DNA of 64,000 nt. Source: Yponomeuta sedellus. Its lineage: Eukaryota > Arthropoda > Insecta > Lepidoptera > Yponomeutidae. Both the position numbers and the translations under genes were made by a program. Numbering within the stretch: position 1 is the stretch's first letter; every line of letters begins with the position of its first letter. Below the pieces are notes generated by a model. That model saw only the letters and a list, made by a program, of their open reading frames with translations. It had not been told where the DNA came from and searched no databases. Below, one piece after another: positions 42,080 to 51,975 of the stretch. The stretch covers positions 9,129,109 to 9,193,108 of the forward strand of contig OW203736.1 in NCBI GenBank assembly GCA_934045075.1. Direction: 5' to 3'.

Positions 42080-42260
42080 GTCTGACATCAACGTTAAATC
42101 GAGATTTAAGAACTAAACCCACATTGTTGCTGGTTTAATTTTGACATTTGTTTAAATCCAGATTTAACACTAAATCGACGCCGTGCAAGACAAAAATTAA
42201 GGTTTAACACTAAACCGAGCTTAAATTGTACTAAATTTCGATTTAAGCAGCTTCTGCAAG
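42080..42260. repeat. Cluster of AAATCxAGATTTAA-like motifs
   Basis: Repeated partial palindromes (ATTTAAG, TAAATCCAGATTTAACAC, ACTAAACC, AAATTTCGATTTAAGC) in both orientations. It may be a degenerate MITE inserted in the intron before the H3 BESS exon. Confidence 0.35.
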
Positions 42261-42279
42261 CCGCCCTTAATGTTACTTT

Positions 42280-43003
42280 AATTGACACAGCTATTAAAGA
42301 ATTAAGATCAATAATTTAAAAAAATAAAAAAATATATTTTGACGCGTTTTGTAAGTCTTGCGATTCAATTGAAAAAAAAAAGCCTTTGGCAAGAGCTTGC
42401 TATGTCAAGAGAAATTACAATCTGTAATGGTGCAAGACCGCCTTGTTTCCATTACTATAGAAGCACCTGCATCTGCAAGCAATCATTCTACTTATTTTAA
42501 AGCTAGGAATTCCAACGCCTCTAACTATAGCATTCAGATGTCGCCACCGCCAACTCGATTTGATCAACTCTCACCATCCCAAGATCAACATCATAGGAAT
42601 TCCAATGCCTCTAACTATAGCATTCAGATGCCGCCACCGCCAACTCGATTTGATCTACTCTCACCATCCCAAGATCAACATCATAGGAATTCCAATGCCT
42701 CTATATAGCAGTCAGATGTCCCTACCGCGAACTCGATTTGCTCAACTCTCACCATCCGAAGATCAACATCATAATACTTTTAGTATGTCGAATTCTAAAC
42801 TACAACTTACGGATGACTTCAAAATTGTCAAGTACAAGTTACCGGACTCATTTCAAAATTATGAAATATCAGCTGTGGGACATGCGTATCAAAATTATAT
42901 TGGGGACTCGCTTCCAAATGGTGAAGTACAAGAAGTACGAATTTCAAAGGACAACCTTGACGTAGCACAAAAGTTTAAATTTCACAGGACATCCTTAAGG
43001 TAG
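42280..43003 (+). pseudogene. BESS-domain exon of the Harbinger H3 accessory gene, with 30-residue repeats
   Basis: Decayed BESS motif: DTAIKELRSI, YFDAFCKSCDSI, then PLARAC and LCQEKLQSVMVQDRLV, aligning with the H2 BESS exon (24378-24986). The open frame 42397-42708 contains tandem 30-residue units (NSNASNYSIQMPPPPTRFD, then LLSPSQDQHHR). A 2-base loss in the third unit shifts the frame to 42560-43003. The tandem units are absent from H2. The gene is followed on the minus strand by transposase exon 1, as in H1 and H2. Exon 1 (MADF) is not in the window. Confidence 0.6.
42508..42777 (+). repeat. Three tandem 90-base units
   Basis: Units start AATTCCAAYGCC at 42508, 42598 and 42688. The first two are nearly identical; the third has a 2-base deletion and several substitutions. 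Confidence 0.92.
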
Positions 43004-43223
43004 CTGTTAAGAGCATTCTATAATATAGGCAACCCACCTAGTCTACACTACTATTGTCAGTAAGGCCAGATGGTACTCTTTGATACATTAATTTACTCTT
43101 CGTTTAATTTATTCAAAATAAGATCAAGTTGTGTTTAGTTTTTTTTTTTTTGATAAATATTTATATATAATTAGCATAGGATACGTAATCGTATGTATTT
43201 ACAATATAATATAATTGAATTAC

Positions 43224-43310
43224 CTGAATAAATTCTTGCAGTGCAATTCAAATAGCTTCACAAACTTATTCAAAAAGTATGATATTGTACATCGCGGTAC
43301 TCTATACCCT
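43224..43310 (-). pseudogene. Harbinger H3 transposase exon 1, 3' part (cut off by CACTA-like insertion)
   Basis: On the minus strand the sequence resembles the end of exon 1 (STAMYNI, then VCEAI and IALQEFIQ), with stops. It ends at 43224 before GTAATT, a splice-donor-like site. It is the continuation of the frame at 49711-50066, separated by the 6.4-kb CACTA-like element. Confidence 0.6.
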
Positions 43311-43978
43311 CCCAGATAGCATTTAAATTTGCTGCAAGTTTGTTTTTTATTTGTTATTCAGTTGTCACGACAAACTTGTCGTGACAAATTTATTTCAAAT
43401 TAGCTCCAAGCTTGTGATCGCAAAAATGATAGGACAAGTTTCTTTCAATACTGTTGTAATCTTGTTATGATAAGCATGATCTGTCAAGTTTGATCCAATA
43501 ACACTGTAAAGTTGTCACGATAAGCGACACACGACCATCAAATTACAAATGACAGATGAACCATAAAATTGAAATGACATCAGTCAACGATAAAATCCGG
43601 CTTCTGAGTTCTGCCTGCCTGTACTCGTATGTAGGTACCTACGTTCATTACCACTTCTATCCACAGAGAACTGAGAGAAATAGTTCCATTATTACACAAA
43701 TAATTTTTCAATTTGGGTAAAATGGAAAGTGTTTACTCCAGGTACTACTAGTTATTAAAAATTATAACTTATTTAGACTAGGTATTTCGTTTTTAAAAAA
43801 TACCTACATAATTAGCTGCAACATATATAGCTGCAGGACTTTTTTCTCTATTTATTTATTATTATTATTATTTTTAATTTGGGAAACTCGCATACCTAAA
43901 AACTGCGTTAATCGGAACGCAAACCCTTTGTAAAGTTCGTCGCAGACGATCGCAGAGCTCTCACTTGTATTGTACGCC

Positions 43979-44018
43979 CTTAGAATAAGGACTAAAGCAC
44001 TTAAGTCCTTATTCTGAG
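43979..44018. repeat. 40-base palindromic unit with 8-base direct flanks
   Basis: CTTAGAATAAGGACT (43979-43993) and its complement with one mismatch (44004-44018) enclose a 10-base spacer. TGTACGCC occurs exactly on each side (43971-43978 and 44019-44026). Confidence 0.85.
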
Positions 44019-44383
44019 TGTACGCCATAACGCCACACAACAAGATTTGTAAAACGGAACGCTCCGTACGAGTACGACCCTAGGCTTTTCAGCTATCGTG
44101 GATGGTAATATTGTTATTAGGCGTTTTTTTAACAAAATTCTGTTGCAATAACTGTCAAAGGGAACTGAACAGAATTTATCTGTGAGGAAAAACGCCCATT
44201 GGCAGTCCAAACATAAAAATACCCATTGGCAGGATTCATGAATTTGGAAATGGTCACACTGCCCAATTTGGTTGTTTGTTGCTCGGGTTTGTTTTGTTGT
44301 TGATAAGCTTTGAATAGTGTTCTACGCTACGCTGCTCATATTTTCGTGGATAACGGTAAGTTTTGTTCTTAAATTTCTTAAAA

Positions 44384-44504
44384 GCCGGGTCCGCTGTGGC
44401 ATCTTTCATGTACCGTGTTATTTATTGTTCGCTGCTTTGCCGAGTCAAATGGATAACACGTTAAGTGTTAACAAAACACGAAAACATGCCACAGCGGACC
44501 CGGC
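44384..44504. repeat. 121-base unit with 19-base perfect inverted ends
   Basis: GCCGGGTCCGCTGTGGCAT (44384-44402) and its exact complement (44486-44504). An inner GTGTTAT / ATAACAC pair is also present. Probably a small MITE in the intron after a non-coding first exon. Confidence 0.75.
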
Positions 44505-44990
44505 CTTACAGTGCGTTAGTGGTTATAATCAAACCCCGGAACAAGCCATAAAGTCACATAACCTCAAATAGATTTCCAACGTCACAATAATTCTCATAAT
44601 GTAGGTAGTACAATTATGTACCATAACTATAATTCCAGCCCACATACGTCCCAATGTAGGGCATGGGCCTCTCAGAGGTAAGAGATTTCAAGCGGTGAAA
44701 CATAGCTTTTTTTACAATAAAGATTATTTTATTCTATAGTATAAACACCTCAGGCATTCGGGTTTTCCAATGTTTCCTCTAGTTTTTCTTCAGTGTCAGT
44801 AAGCAGTAGGCTAATGCTATTCATTTTTTTATGAAACAAATTAACAATTTCCATATAAAACTGCTCTATTTACCCATATTTGTGTGAAAAATAGTCTTTA
44901 TCTGTAGTAAAATAAATGAAATAGTTTGTATCCTTTAGGGCTGCTATGCTAACTACATTTGTTAATTTTATAGGTTAGTATTCAGCTAAA

Positions 44991-45488
44991 ATGTCTCGAA
45001 AACCGTTTGTACTAATGTCGAGACAAGGCCAGTTACAGAGAATTAAAAGAGAAAATATGATATTTGCATCAGCAACTAGAGGTGACGACCAACCAGAAGA
45101 CGAAATATCTTACTGTCATCAAGAAGCTGCTGCGACAGATAATCTCCCCTCCTCATTTTTTCCTCACAGCTCCAATGCAGCTCCAACACTACTGCCATGT
45201 CACGCTGATAATAATAATCCAGTTTTTCGTAACACTCATGAGAATACTCTCTCAGATTCTGACCAAGACCAATCTCATAGGTCCAACCCACCTCAAACTC
45301 AACAACCATGTTACGCTGAAGATAATACTAATTCTGTTTTTCATAACATCATCCAAGAAGATCCTCAGTCAGATTCTGATCATGAAGACTCTCATACTCA
45401 TGACAATGACATATTTGTAGACCATTTAAGTAATTGGGCTATTAAATACCAAGTAACACATCGAGCCCTTACCGCCGACTTATCGTAA
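44991..45488 (+). pseudogene. CACTA-like transposase, N-terminal exon
   Basis: ATG at 44991 (MSRKPFVLMSRQGQLQRIKR). The low-complexity acidic/His/Ser region contains a repeated unit (PCHADNNNPVFRN ... PCYAEDNTNSVFHN, each followed by a SDSD block). The conserved end FVDHLSNWAIKYQVTHRALT is typical of the N-terminus of animal transposase-domain proteins of this type. A stop follows at 45488 just before a GTAAGC, so a splice site there is possible. A likely upstream non-coding exon ends at 44354 (AACG then GTAAGT). The catalytic domain that should follow is absent from 45489-46540. Confidence 0.6.
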
Positions 45489-45760
45489 GCGACATTTTTA
45501 TCAAAACAGCGATTTTTGTCGTAAGCTACATTTCAGACAGTAACGGACGAAGTCAAGACATGACTTCCCGCTAAAATCAATCAATTACTAAGTTATAGCA
45601 ACTGCTCAATTTATTGTAAACACCCCTGTTTAGCTATTTTTAGCGTAACCGACAGTAACAAATGTATCGTAACGTACTAATAAAATTCTCTAAGAACTGT
45701 AGCGCAATCAACACCATTTGTTATCGCAACCGACATAGTGGTATAGAACTTTGTCCTTTA
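45470..45760. repeat. Cluster of CGTAASCGACA-like motifs
   Basis: TCGTAAGCGACATTT (about 45484), TCGTAAGCTACATTT (about 45519), GCGTAACCGACAGTA (about 45642), ATCGTAACG (about 45667), TCGCAACCGACATA (about 45725). All are in the same orientation within 260 bases. Confidence 0.6.
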
Positions 45761-46540
45761 CCATAAAAGAAACAGCAAAAACGTGCCAGATCATTCCAGA
45801 GAAATAAGTCACTGAGTCACTATCGCTTGAAACTGAATTATTGACAGTTATTTCTTGCAGTTAACAATGGAGAAAATAAACCACACCCGTCATCAGAAAA
45901 CGTTCCTACTGATTCTCCTAATCCTGAGGATAGACTGATAGACAGATAGACTGAGTCTTCGTCACTTGTTTATTTTATGCTAATGGACGTAGAATGCGAC
46001 ATAGATCCAAAAGCAGTTCTACGCAATGCAACTTCATCAGCCTTGCTAAATGTTTAATCTCACTGTCTCTCCACAGTCTGACCACAATTCCTAGCTAAGA
46101 TTACTTTAAAAAATCAGAGCCTTTGTTGAATACAGTGACAGTCTAAATTCATACATTTTAATGCATTTAGATAGTCAAAATTTTATACGTGTTGAAAGAA
46201 AATTAGATAACAATAATCGCACTACTCTTTTGTCGCATCCAAGCTTTATCCCTCTGTAAAGCATCCAATATGAAGCTGATCCACTGATCTCGTTTAGAGC
46301 CTTTGCTATGAATTTGCTATCAATAGCGTCCCACGACTTTTATTACGCCGATAGCGTGGATTCATGAGAACCACCACCATCATCAAGTGATACAGAACAA
46401 GTTCTGTCACCACAAATTTAAGAAGAGACTAGTGTTGACATTGTCGCAATAAAAGCACTAAATTATATTTAATTTATCATATTATAATAACTTTCTTTTC
46501 CCTATCTGTTTCAATGACTATACTTTTAAATCCTGAATAT
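45761..46540. other. No coding recognised; site of missing transposase core
   Basis: Stops in all frames. The DDE domain expected between the N- and C-terminal transposase exons is not found. A small hairpin ACAGAAC AA GTTCTGT lies near 46392-46407. Confidence 0.4.
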
Positions 46541-46544
46541 TGTT

Positions 46545-47066
46545 TTGTGTACAAGGAGTATGCAAAAAAATCTGCTGAAACATTTTATAAAGACTTTTAT
46601 TTTTATATTATTATATGGTCCACAATTTACAACACATAATTTGCATGGTCTCTCACATATCAGTGGTGATGTAGTTGAATTTGGTGCACTTGACTCCTGT
46701 TCAGCCTTTCCTTTTGAAAACTTTTTACAGGTTTTCAAAAGAAGTATCAGAAAAGGCGACAAACCCCTCCAACAAATTATAAAAAGGTTTGGGGAAATGG
46801 CAAACACGAATTATTGGGGTAAAAATGCTTCACCATTCAATTCCAGCTTGCCCTGTTTTGGCAAACCCCATTCAAGTGGTTTAATAATGCCTGGATGTGA
46901 TGTTTCCCGACAGTACACATCAATTAAATTTCAATCTTTTGAAATAAATACGACACATCCAAATCGTTGTTGCTTTTTAAATGATGGGGCAGTTGTAATA
47001 GTGCGCAACATTATATTTTCAACAAATAAAATAGCATGGTCATACTTTGCCAAGAATTTTTGGTGA
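46545..47066 (+). pseudogene. CACTA-like transposase, C-terminal exon (DUF4218-like)
   Basis: The open frame carries LYGPQFTTHNLHGLSHISGD, VVEFGALDSCSAFPFENFLQ and FKRSIRKGDKPLQQIIKRFG, the His-rich then FEN pattern of the C-terminal region of CACTA and related animal transposases (DUF4218-like). Beyond it, a smaller domain PCFGKPHSSGLIMPGCDVSR, TTHPNRCCFLNDGAVVIVRN follows to a stop at 47066. There are no internal stops over 170 codons. Without the catalytic exon it cannot act as a transposase. It is followed after 140 bases by the DUF4806-like gene on the same strand. Confidence 0.65.
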
Positions 47067-47205
47067 AAGAAAACTTCTTTAGTGAACCCTTAATTTTTTT
47101 GCGATCATCCCGAAAAAGGTACCTAATTATTGTCTTACAATATTTTTTAAAGTTGAGAAAGGGTTTCCCTTTACACAACTAAAGTATTTTTTCAGATAGC
47201 AGATA

Positions 47206-48898
47206 ATGGAAGAGGACATTAGATTTCTCATTGTCACCTTCGTGGATGAAGATAATGCTCCTGGCATTGTTGCTGCCAATTGGATAAAGGAAGATAGAAA
47301 TACTTGCTTTTATCCCAATGTCCGTACAGAAGAAATGAAAGAAAAGCTTTTGCGCAAAATGGTTTCACCTGACGATACATGGCAACAATATAAAATAAAA
47401 ATTCTTAAAGGATATGGTACGCAATAAATTACTATTCGTAATAGGTGTACAACCTATGTAAGATAATGTTTATTTTTGATTGGTGAAAATAATCAACCTT
47501 TTTTTTCAGAAACCTATGGGGATGCACGACTTCATCTAAGAAAAGCTGAATTCCGATGAAGAAGTAAAAAAGAGGAAGAGAAAAAGAAAAATCAATTTGT
47601 ACCTTCCAGAAGACTCTGAAAATTCTTCAGATGAACAAAATTATCAACCATCTACAAAAAAAAAAAGTGGATTTTTCAACATACCCACTGCCCCCTAAAC
47701 CTACTGCAGCAGAATCTTCCAAAACTAATAAAATAGATGAAAATTCGATTGCGCGACGCACGTCCAGCCCAACTGGGATTTTTCGCGGCCCAATTGGATC
47801 ACCTTTGGCTGGTCCATCTCGTGCTCATCCATCTGTGGACAGTCCAACTGTTCCCACTCAACCTAAAAAGTGTCCATGTGGTAATTTATTTTAATTTATG
47901 TATGCAGTAAATATTTAGATGATGTTAATGATAATATTTTAATACTTTTATTACAGACTGTGCTACAAGCAATAAACAATTGCTAGTCCAGCAAAGTCAT
48001 CTTATTCAGATGGGGACGACCTGTCAAAACAAATGACAGAAATCACTAGAAAAGTTGATTTGATACTACAGCGGCCTGAAGAACCACGACAAGATCCCTT
48101 TTCACTGCCGGAGGTTTTGAAGAACCTACCAGCAAATCACAATGACAGTTTCTGTCACTTAAATGAACAATTAAAAAATAATTCTTATGATATAATGGCA
48201 ATGGTAAGGGCACTATTTTATTAATATATATTAGTAGGTAATGTATGTATCTATGTATGTACTTATACTATTTACATTAGAAGCACAGACTTACGTAAGT
48301 CTAAGACTTGAGTAGTTGCACAACTAATGATGGTGTTTCTAAGGTCAAAAACCAAAAAAAATAATCGAATATATGCACCTAATATTTACTTATACCATGC
48401 AATGGCATGCCTGCCTGATACTGCCTGTATTTTGATAGAGCTTTTTGTCTCTGATACAGCTTTTTTTTCAGATACAATTCTTGGCAGGTATTGGCGGTTA
48501 AAACATTCGCTCTTTCACCACAAACATGCTCAGAAGAATACTGCTTGATGAGGTAGCCGAGCAATATTCGCTGACAGGAAAGAAAATGAAAAACTCAAAC
48601 AAAAAATCATTTACCGACACAGAAGCTTGCAAAATAATATTTCGTAAGTACCTACCTATCTACTCAATTTAGGTTTTTTTAATACTTTCATTCCTACGTA
48701 ACCAACCAACCTTTCATAATCACATTATGAAACATCATGCTGCGTATTGTTAATTAGAGTATCTACTTTACTGTAGCTATTTTATTTATATTTTCAGAAA
48801 CATGTAAAAAAGTTCATGCAAATGCTACTGACAATGAGCTGAAAGAAATAATCAGTGACTGGCTAAATCAAGCCAGTGTAAGATTATCAAGAAGGTAA
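47206..48898 (+). CDS. Five-exon DUF4806-like gene carried by the CACTA-like element
   Basis: Exon 1 (from ATG 47206): MEEDIRFLIVTFVDEDNAPG, WIKEDRNTCFYPNVRTEEMK, ending before a GTACGC. Exon 2 (about 47510): YGDARLHLRKAEF then a Lys/Arg-rich basic segment and a Ser/Pro linker to about 47880. Exon 3 (about 47957-48207): KQMTEITRKVDLILQRPEEP, HLNEQLKNNSYDIMAM, ending at GTAAGG. Exon 4 (about 48471-48643): FLAGIGG, a stop, then NMLRRILLDEVAEQYSLTGK and TEACKIIF, ending at GTAAGT. Exon 5 (48799-48898): KKVHANATDNELKEIISDWL. The IGG-LRRIL-YSxxGKK pattern is that of DUF4806. Splice signals are mostly intact; one stop and small shifts in exons 2 and 4 suggest recent decay. The molecular function is unknown. 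Confidence 0.65.
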
Positions 48899-48934
48899 AA
48901 TTGCTCTCTTCTAATAATAAATTAATGGTACTGT

Positions 48935-48990
48935 CTGTAGAGCGATAGTCTAGTAGGGCTGGGTTCGAACCCCGGCGCTGACACCATTTA
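48935..48990 (+). mobile_element. tRNA-like fragment (B box), possible SINE remnant
   Basis: GGGTTCGAACCCCGGCGC is a perfect B box with T-arm pairing, preceded by TGTAGAGCGATAGTCTAG. A complete cloverleaf cannot be drawn, so this is not a normal tRNA gene. Confidence 0.4.
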
Positions 48991-48999
48991 CTTGGAGTT

Positions 49000-49400
49000 A
49001 TAAAGTTGCATCATTTGTTTATTTCATAACAACACAGCTCGTTCAGGGTGTCTGTTATTGTATGGTATTTCAATCGTAAATTAATTTAGTTTCTAATTAG
49101 CGCGATCGGGTTCGCCATACATAACAAAACAATGGATTTAATTGTTCTTTTTCAAGGTCAACAGATTAATATCCAACAGATTAATAGGTATACAGATGTT
49201 TATGAATGCCATTTCGTTGTTTCAGAGCCGAGAGACAAAACAAAACGGACCAAGTCTGATTCCGTTCCGTGCAGCTTTGTTTTATCTTTAGAATTCAGTC
49301 TATTTTTTTAGTTTTAGGTTTTATTTTGTATTTTTACGCTTAGTCAAATAAACGCATTTCCAACTCCAAAACTTGTCTCATATTATTATAACAATACAAG
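49000..49400. other. No gene recognised; right interior of CACTA-like element
   Basis: AT-rich sequence leading into the right subterminal repeat array. Confidence 0.4.
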
Positions 49401-49710
49401 AAGGTATGCAACAAACATTAGTAATTTGTAATGACAAAGAATTGACAAGTTTGCATTGACAAATATTATAAAAATTTGTTGGGCGAGTATGTGACAATAT
49501 TGTAGGTAATTTGTAATGACAAAGAATTGATAAGTTTGCATTGGCAAACATTATACAAGTTTGATTGGCGGAAACTAGACATTTGATATAAGTTTGATAT
49601 AAACTTGCCGCAAACTTGTCATTTGCCTCGTCAAACTTTATGCAAGTTTTCACATTTGATATTTCAAATTTACTGCAAGCCTGAAACAAGTTTAAATTGC
49701 TATCTGGGCT

Positions 49711-50066
49711 GTAGCCAAGACCCTCAGTGGCTAGAACCCTCAGCACAATTTGCAGCGTTATTCGCGCTGGTAAGGCGTCTCTTATCAAAGAATTCTGCTT
49801 TTGAATTAATGGCGAAACCTTTTCAAGAAGTACTTCAAATAAATGTTCACTCATTCTCAGGTGATTTTTACAAGAGTCTTTATCTTCTGTTGCTAACTCT
49901 ACCAATAATCCGTTTGAAGCCCCTTTGTAATTTCTTCTGCCTATCCAGTATCGCACGTATCGAACTCTTCGACGTTTTTTTTCTTTTTTATTAGCTCTAA
50001 TTCTTTAATCAAAATATCTACGATCAAAGAAACTCCAACACTCACTACATGTTTCCGCGACGACAT
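49711..50066 (-). pseudogene. Harbinger H3 transposase exon 1, 5' part
   Basis: ATG at 50066: MSSRKHVVSVGVSLIVDILI, then a frameshift near 49980, then RYWIGRRNYKGASNGLLVEL, LRMSEHLFEVLLEKVSPLIQ and ALPARITLQIVLRVLATEG. It aligns with H2 exon 1 (25438 leftward) and H1 exon 1. It is interrupted at 49710 by the CACTA-like element; the remainder is 43224-43310. Confidence 0.8.
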
Positions 50067-50342
50067 CAGGGGAAATATGCTCAGACTTTATTCACTACAT
50101 ATTCACTTTTTCATTTATTTGTGTTTTCACACAAAAAGTCGTTCACTAGTCATCTTTCACTGCCATTCATTGAAAATGAATCACTTTGGATGAACCGTCT
50201 AAACCGCGAAACACAGAAAAGGCGTAACGTGAAGTCGCGGCGCAGGCATCTTGCCGCTTCAAAACGCGTCAATACAAAACTCAAGCGGCGTGGCACAGGC
50301 ACGTCGTTTCGTCGCCTATTCCGCGGCGCTAGCAGTCGCGAC
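50067..50342. other. Probable right end of Harbinger H3 and flank
   Basis: GATGAACCGTCTAAACC near 50188 loosely resembles the inverted H2 terminus (GAGCCGTCTGATATCACC), so H3 may end near 50205. The rest is GC-rich with no recognised gene. Confidence 0.4.
50335..50342. repeat. Target-site duplication of hAT-2, left copy
   Basis: GTCGCGAC here and TTCGCGAC at 62637-62644: seven of eight bases match, the normal size for hAT. Confidence 0.8.
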
Positions 50343-50489
50343 CAGTGTTGCCGCTTTTCTCGCTAGATCTAGCGCTTTTTCTAGATATTCAGCGCTTTTT
50401 TTCCAACAATAACGCGCTAAAAAAATTTAGTGGAATCTGGTGGAAAAATGAAAAAAATATCGGCCGCCTTCAATTAGGCCGAAAGGTTG

Positions 50490-50494
50490 GTATC
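50490..50494. repeat. Target-site duplication of BEL-1, left copy
   Basis: GTATC, repeated at 54591-54595. Confidence 0.9.
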
Positions 50495-50676
50495 TGTTGG
50501 CAACCCAACAAAGCATAGAGCTTTACATGTTTTGTAGCTGTGGCAACATTATGATTTCTCTTCTCTGTGTTACCGTTGCGCTACAATGACGTACTAAATT
50601 ATAATAAAATTATTTAATATGTGAAGATAGTGTTTCCGTGCTCCAAACCCTCCACAAGTCAGTCCAGACCTCTACA
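50495..50676 (+). repeat. BEL-1 5' LTR
   Basis: 182 bases, TGTTGGCAACCC to ACCTCTACA. Confidence 0.93.
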
Positions 50677-51298
50677 TTTGGTCCTTCGCGAAACAGCGGC
50701 CCTGGATTATTTGATTTGGTTTGGTTGCACGCGATCCTGAGCGACGCCGCCATTGCGGAACACGACGTGGTGCGATCTACATCATCACGTTGTGACATCT
50801 CGGGAGAAATATACGATCACCGCAAGAATATCATACGTATAACAAAACAACCAGCTACATCACAGGGTTGAGCAGATCATCTTCGGCATTTTGGTGAGCG
50901 ATCAAAATCTCAAGCAAGAAGTTCTGGAGATTTTTCGACAAGGAGGCCTGTCATATTTTTCTTATCGGCAAGTCGGTTCGTCCATTCCTTGCGCGCGCAG
51001 TGTGTTGTGCAAGATTCGACCAATAAGGTTGCGACGACTACGGACGACGAGTTACTGACGTGACGCGAACGCCAATCATCAAACGACACGCATCCGAAAC
51101 ATCGCCGGAGCCAGCCGAAGCGAGCCGAAGCGAAGAACACCATCGTCGTAGCAAATTCAACTTGTATCGTACGCCATTTTATTTTCCTTTTGAGTTGTCT
51201 GTTCCATCAAGATTTACGTCATTTGCAAAAATTGTTTATTGTAAAAAAAGGTGAAATTCAGTTAGTTAAGGTAGGAGTTGTTATAAAAAACCTGTAAA

Positions 51299-51910
51299 AT
51301 GGCCAAAGCAGAGGATTTGGTCCATAAACGTGGTTATGTTAAGCGCACTATAACACGCCTACATGCTGGTTTAGAGGAGGAGGACGTTGCGAACCTTTCG
51401 TTAGAAATGCTGCATATAAAACGACAGCGATGTGTCGCAGCCTTTGAGGCATATGAAAGATTTAACGAACAAATTATTTGCCTCGACCCCGACGATCCCG
51501 AGGACGTAGACCACTATGAGCGTAAGTATTTCGAAATTCTTTCTAAAATACAAAGTCAGCTTAGCAACCGCGAGGCCGTGGTGAAAAGAGCACCTCCTCA
51601 GCGTCAGATAAAGTTACCAGTCATTGAAATTCCCATCTTTAGTGGCAAATATTCAGACTATACAGGCTTTAGAGAGTTGTTCAGATCAGTGATAGAGTCT
51701 GATGCTTCGTTAGATCAGATACAAAAGCTACATTATCTGCGCTCATTTCTCAAAGATGAACCCTTCGATCTGGTAAAAAATTTACCCCTAGTAGAAGCTA
51801 GTTTTAGGGAGGCTTTACGATTGCTCGACGATAGGTACTACAACAAATATAAAATCGTTAATGAACTTATATCCAGCTTACTAGATTTACAATCTATTGC
51901 CTACCAATAG
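51299..51910 (+). CDS. BEL-1 Gag N-terminal part (DUF1759 type)
   Basis: ATG at 51299 after a long leader. MAKAEDLVHKRGYVKRTITR begins an N-terminal helical region; the capsid-like part includes KLPVIEIPIFSGKYSDYTGF, LHYLRSFLKDEPFDLVKNLP and YYNKYKIVNELISSLLDL, matching the DUF1759 gag domain of BEL/Pao elements. It stops at 51910, where ATTGCCTACCAATAG is duplicated in tandem (51896-51926), apparently the cause of the break with the following frame. Otherwise the 203-codon frame is undamaged. Confidence 0.88.
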   Translation: MAKAEDLVHKRGYVKRTITRLHAGLEEEDVANLSLEMLHIKRQRCVAAFEAYERFNEQIICLDPDDPEDVDHYERKYFEILSKIQSQLSNREAVVKRAPPQRQIKLPVIEIPIFSGKYSDYTGFRELFRSVIESDASLDQIQKLHYLRSFLKDEPFDLVKNLPLVEASFREALRLLDDRYYNKYKIVNELISSLLDLQSIAYQ

Positions 51911-51975
51911 ATTGCCTACCAATAGTTGCTTCTCCCTCGAGTGTCAGACATTTTGTATCATCTGTTAGACAAACT

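Larger units (their letters stand above)
43311..49708. mobile_element. CACTA-like DNA transposon with subterminal repeats, inserted in Harbinger H3
   Basis: The ends are CCCAGATAGCA ... TGCTATCTGGG (43311 and 49708), and similarity extends inward (TTTAAA, then GCAAGTTTG versus CAGGCTTG). CT occurs on both sides (43309-43310, 49709-49710), a possible 2-base target duplication. Both ends hold arrays of ACAAGTTTG-type motifs in both orientations (43330-43530 and 49410-49690), as CACTA/EnSpm elements do. It contains transposase fragments of the type with a DUF4218-like C-terminal region and a separate DUF4806-like gene. The catalytic middle of the transposase is missing. The superfamily call rests on protein style and the subterminal arrays; the termini are not the classical CACTA/CACTG. 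Confidence 0.7.
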
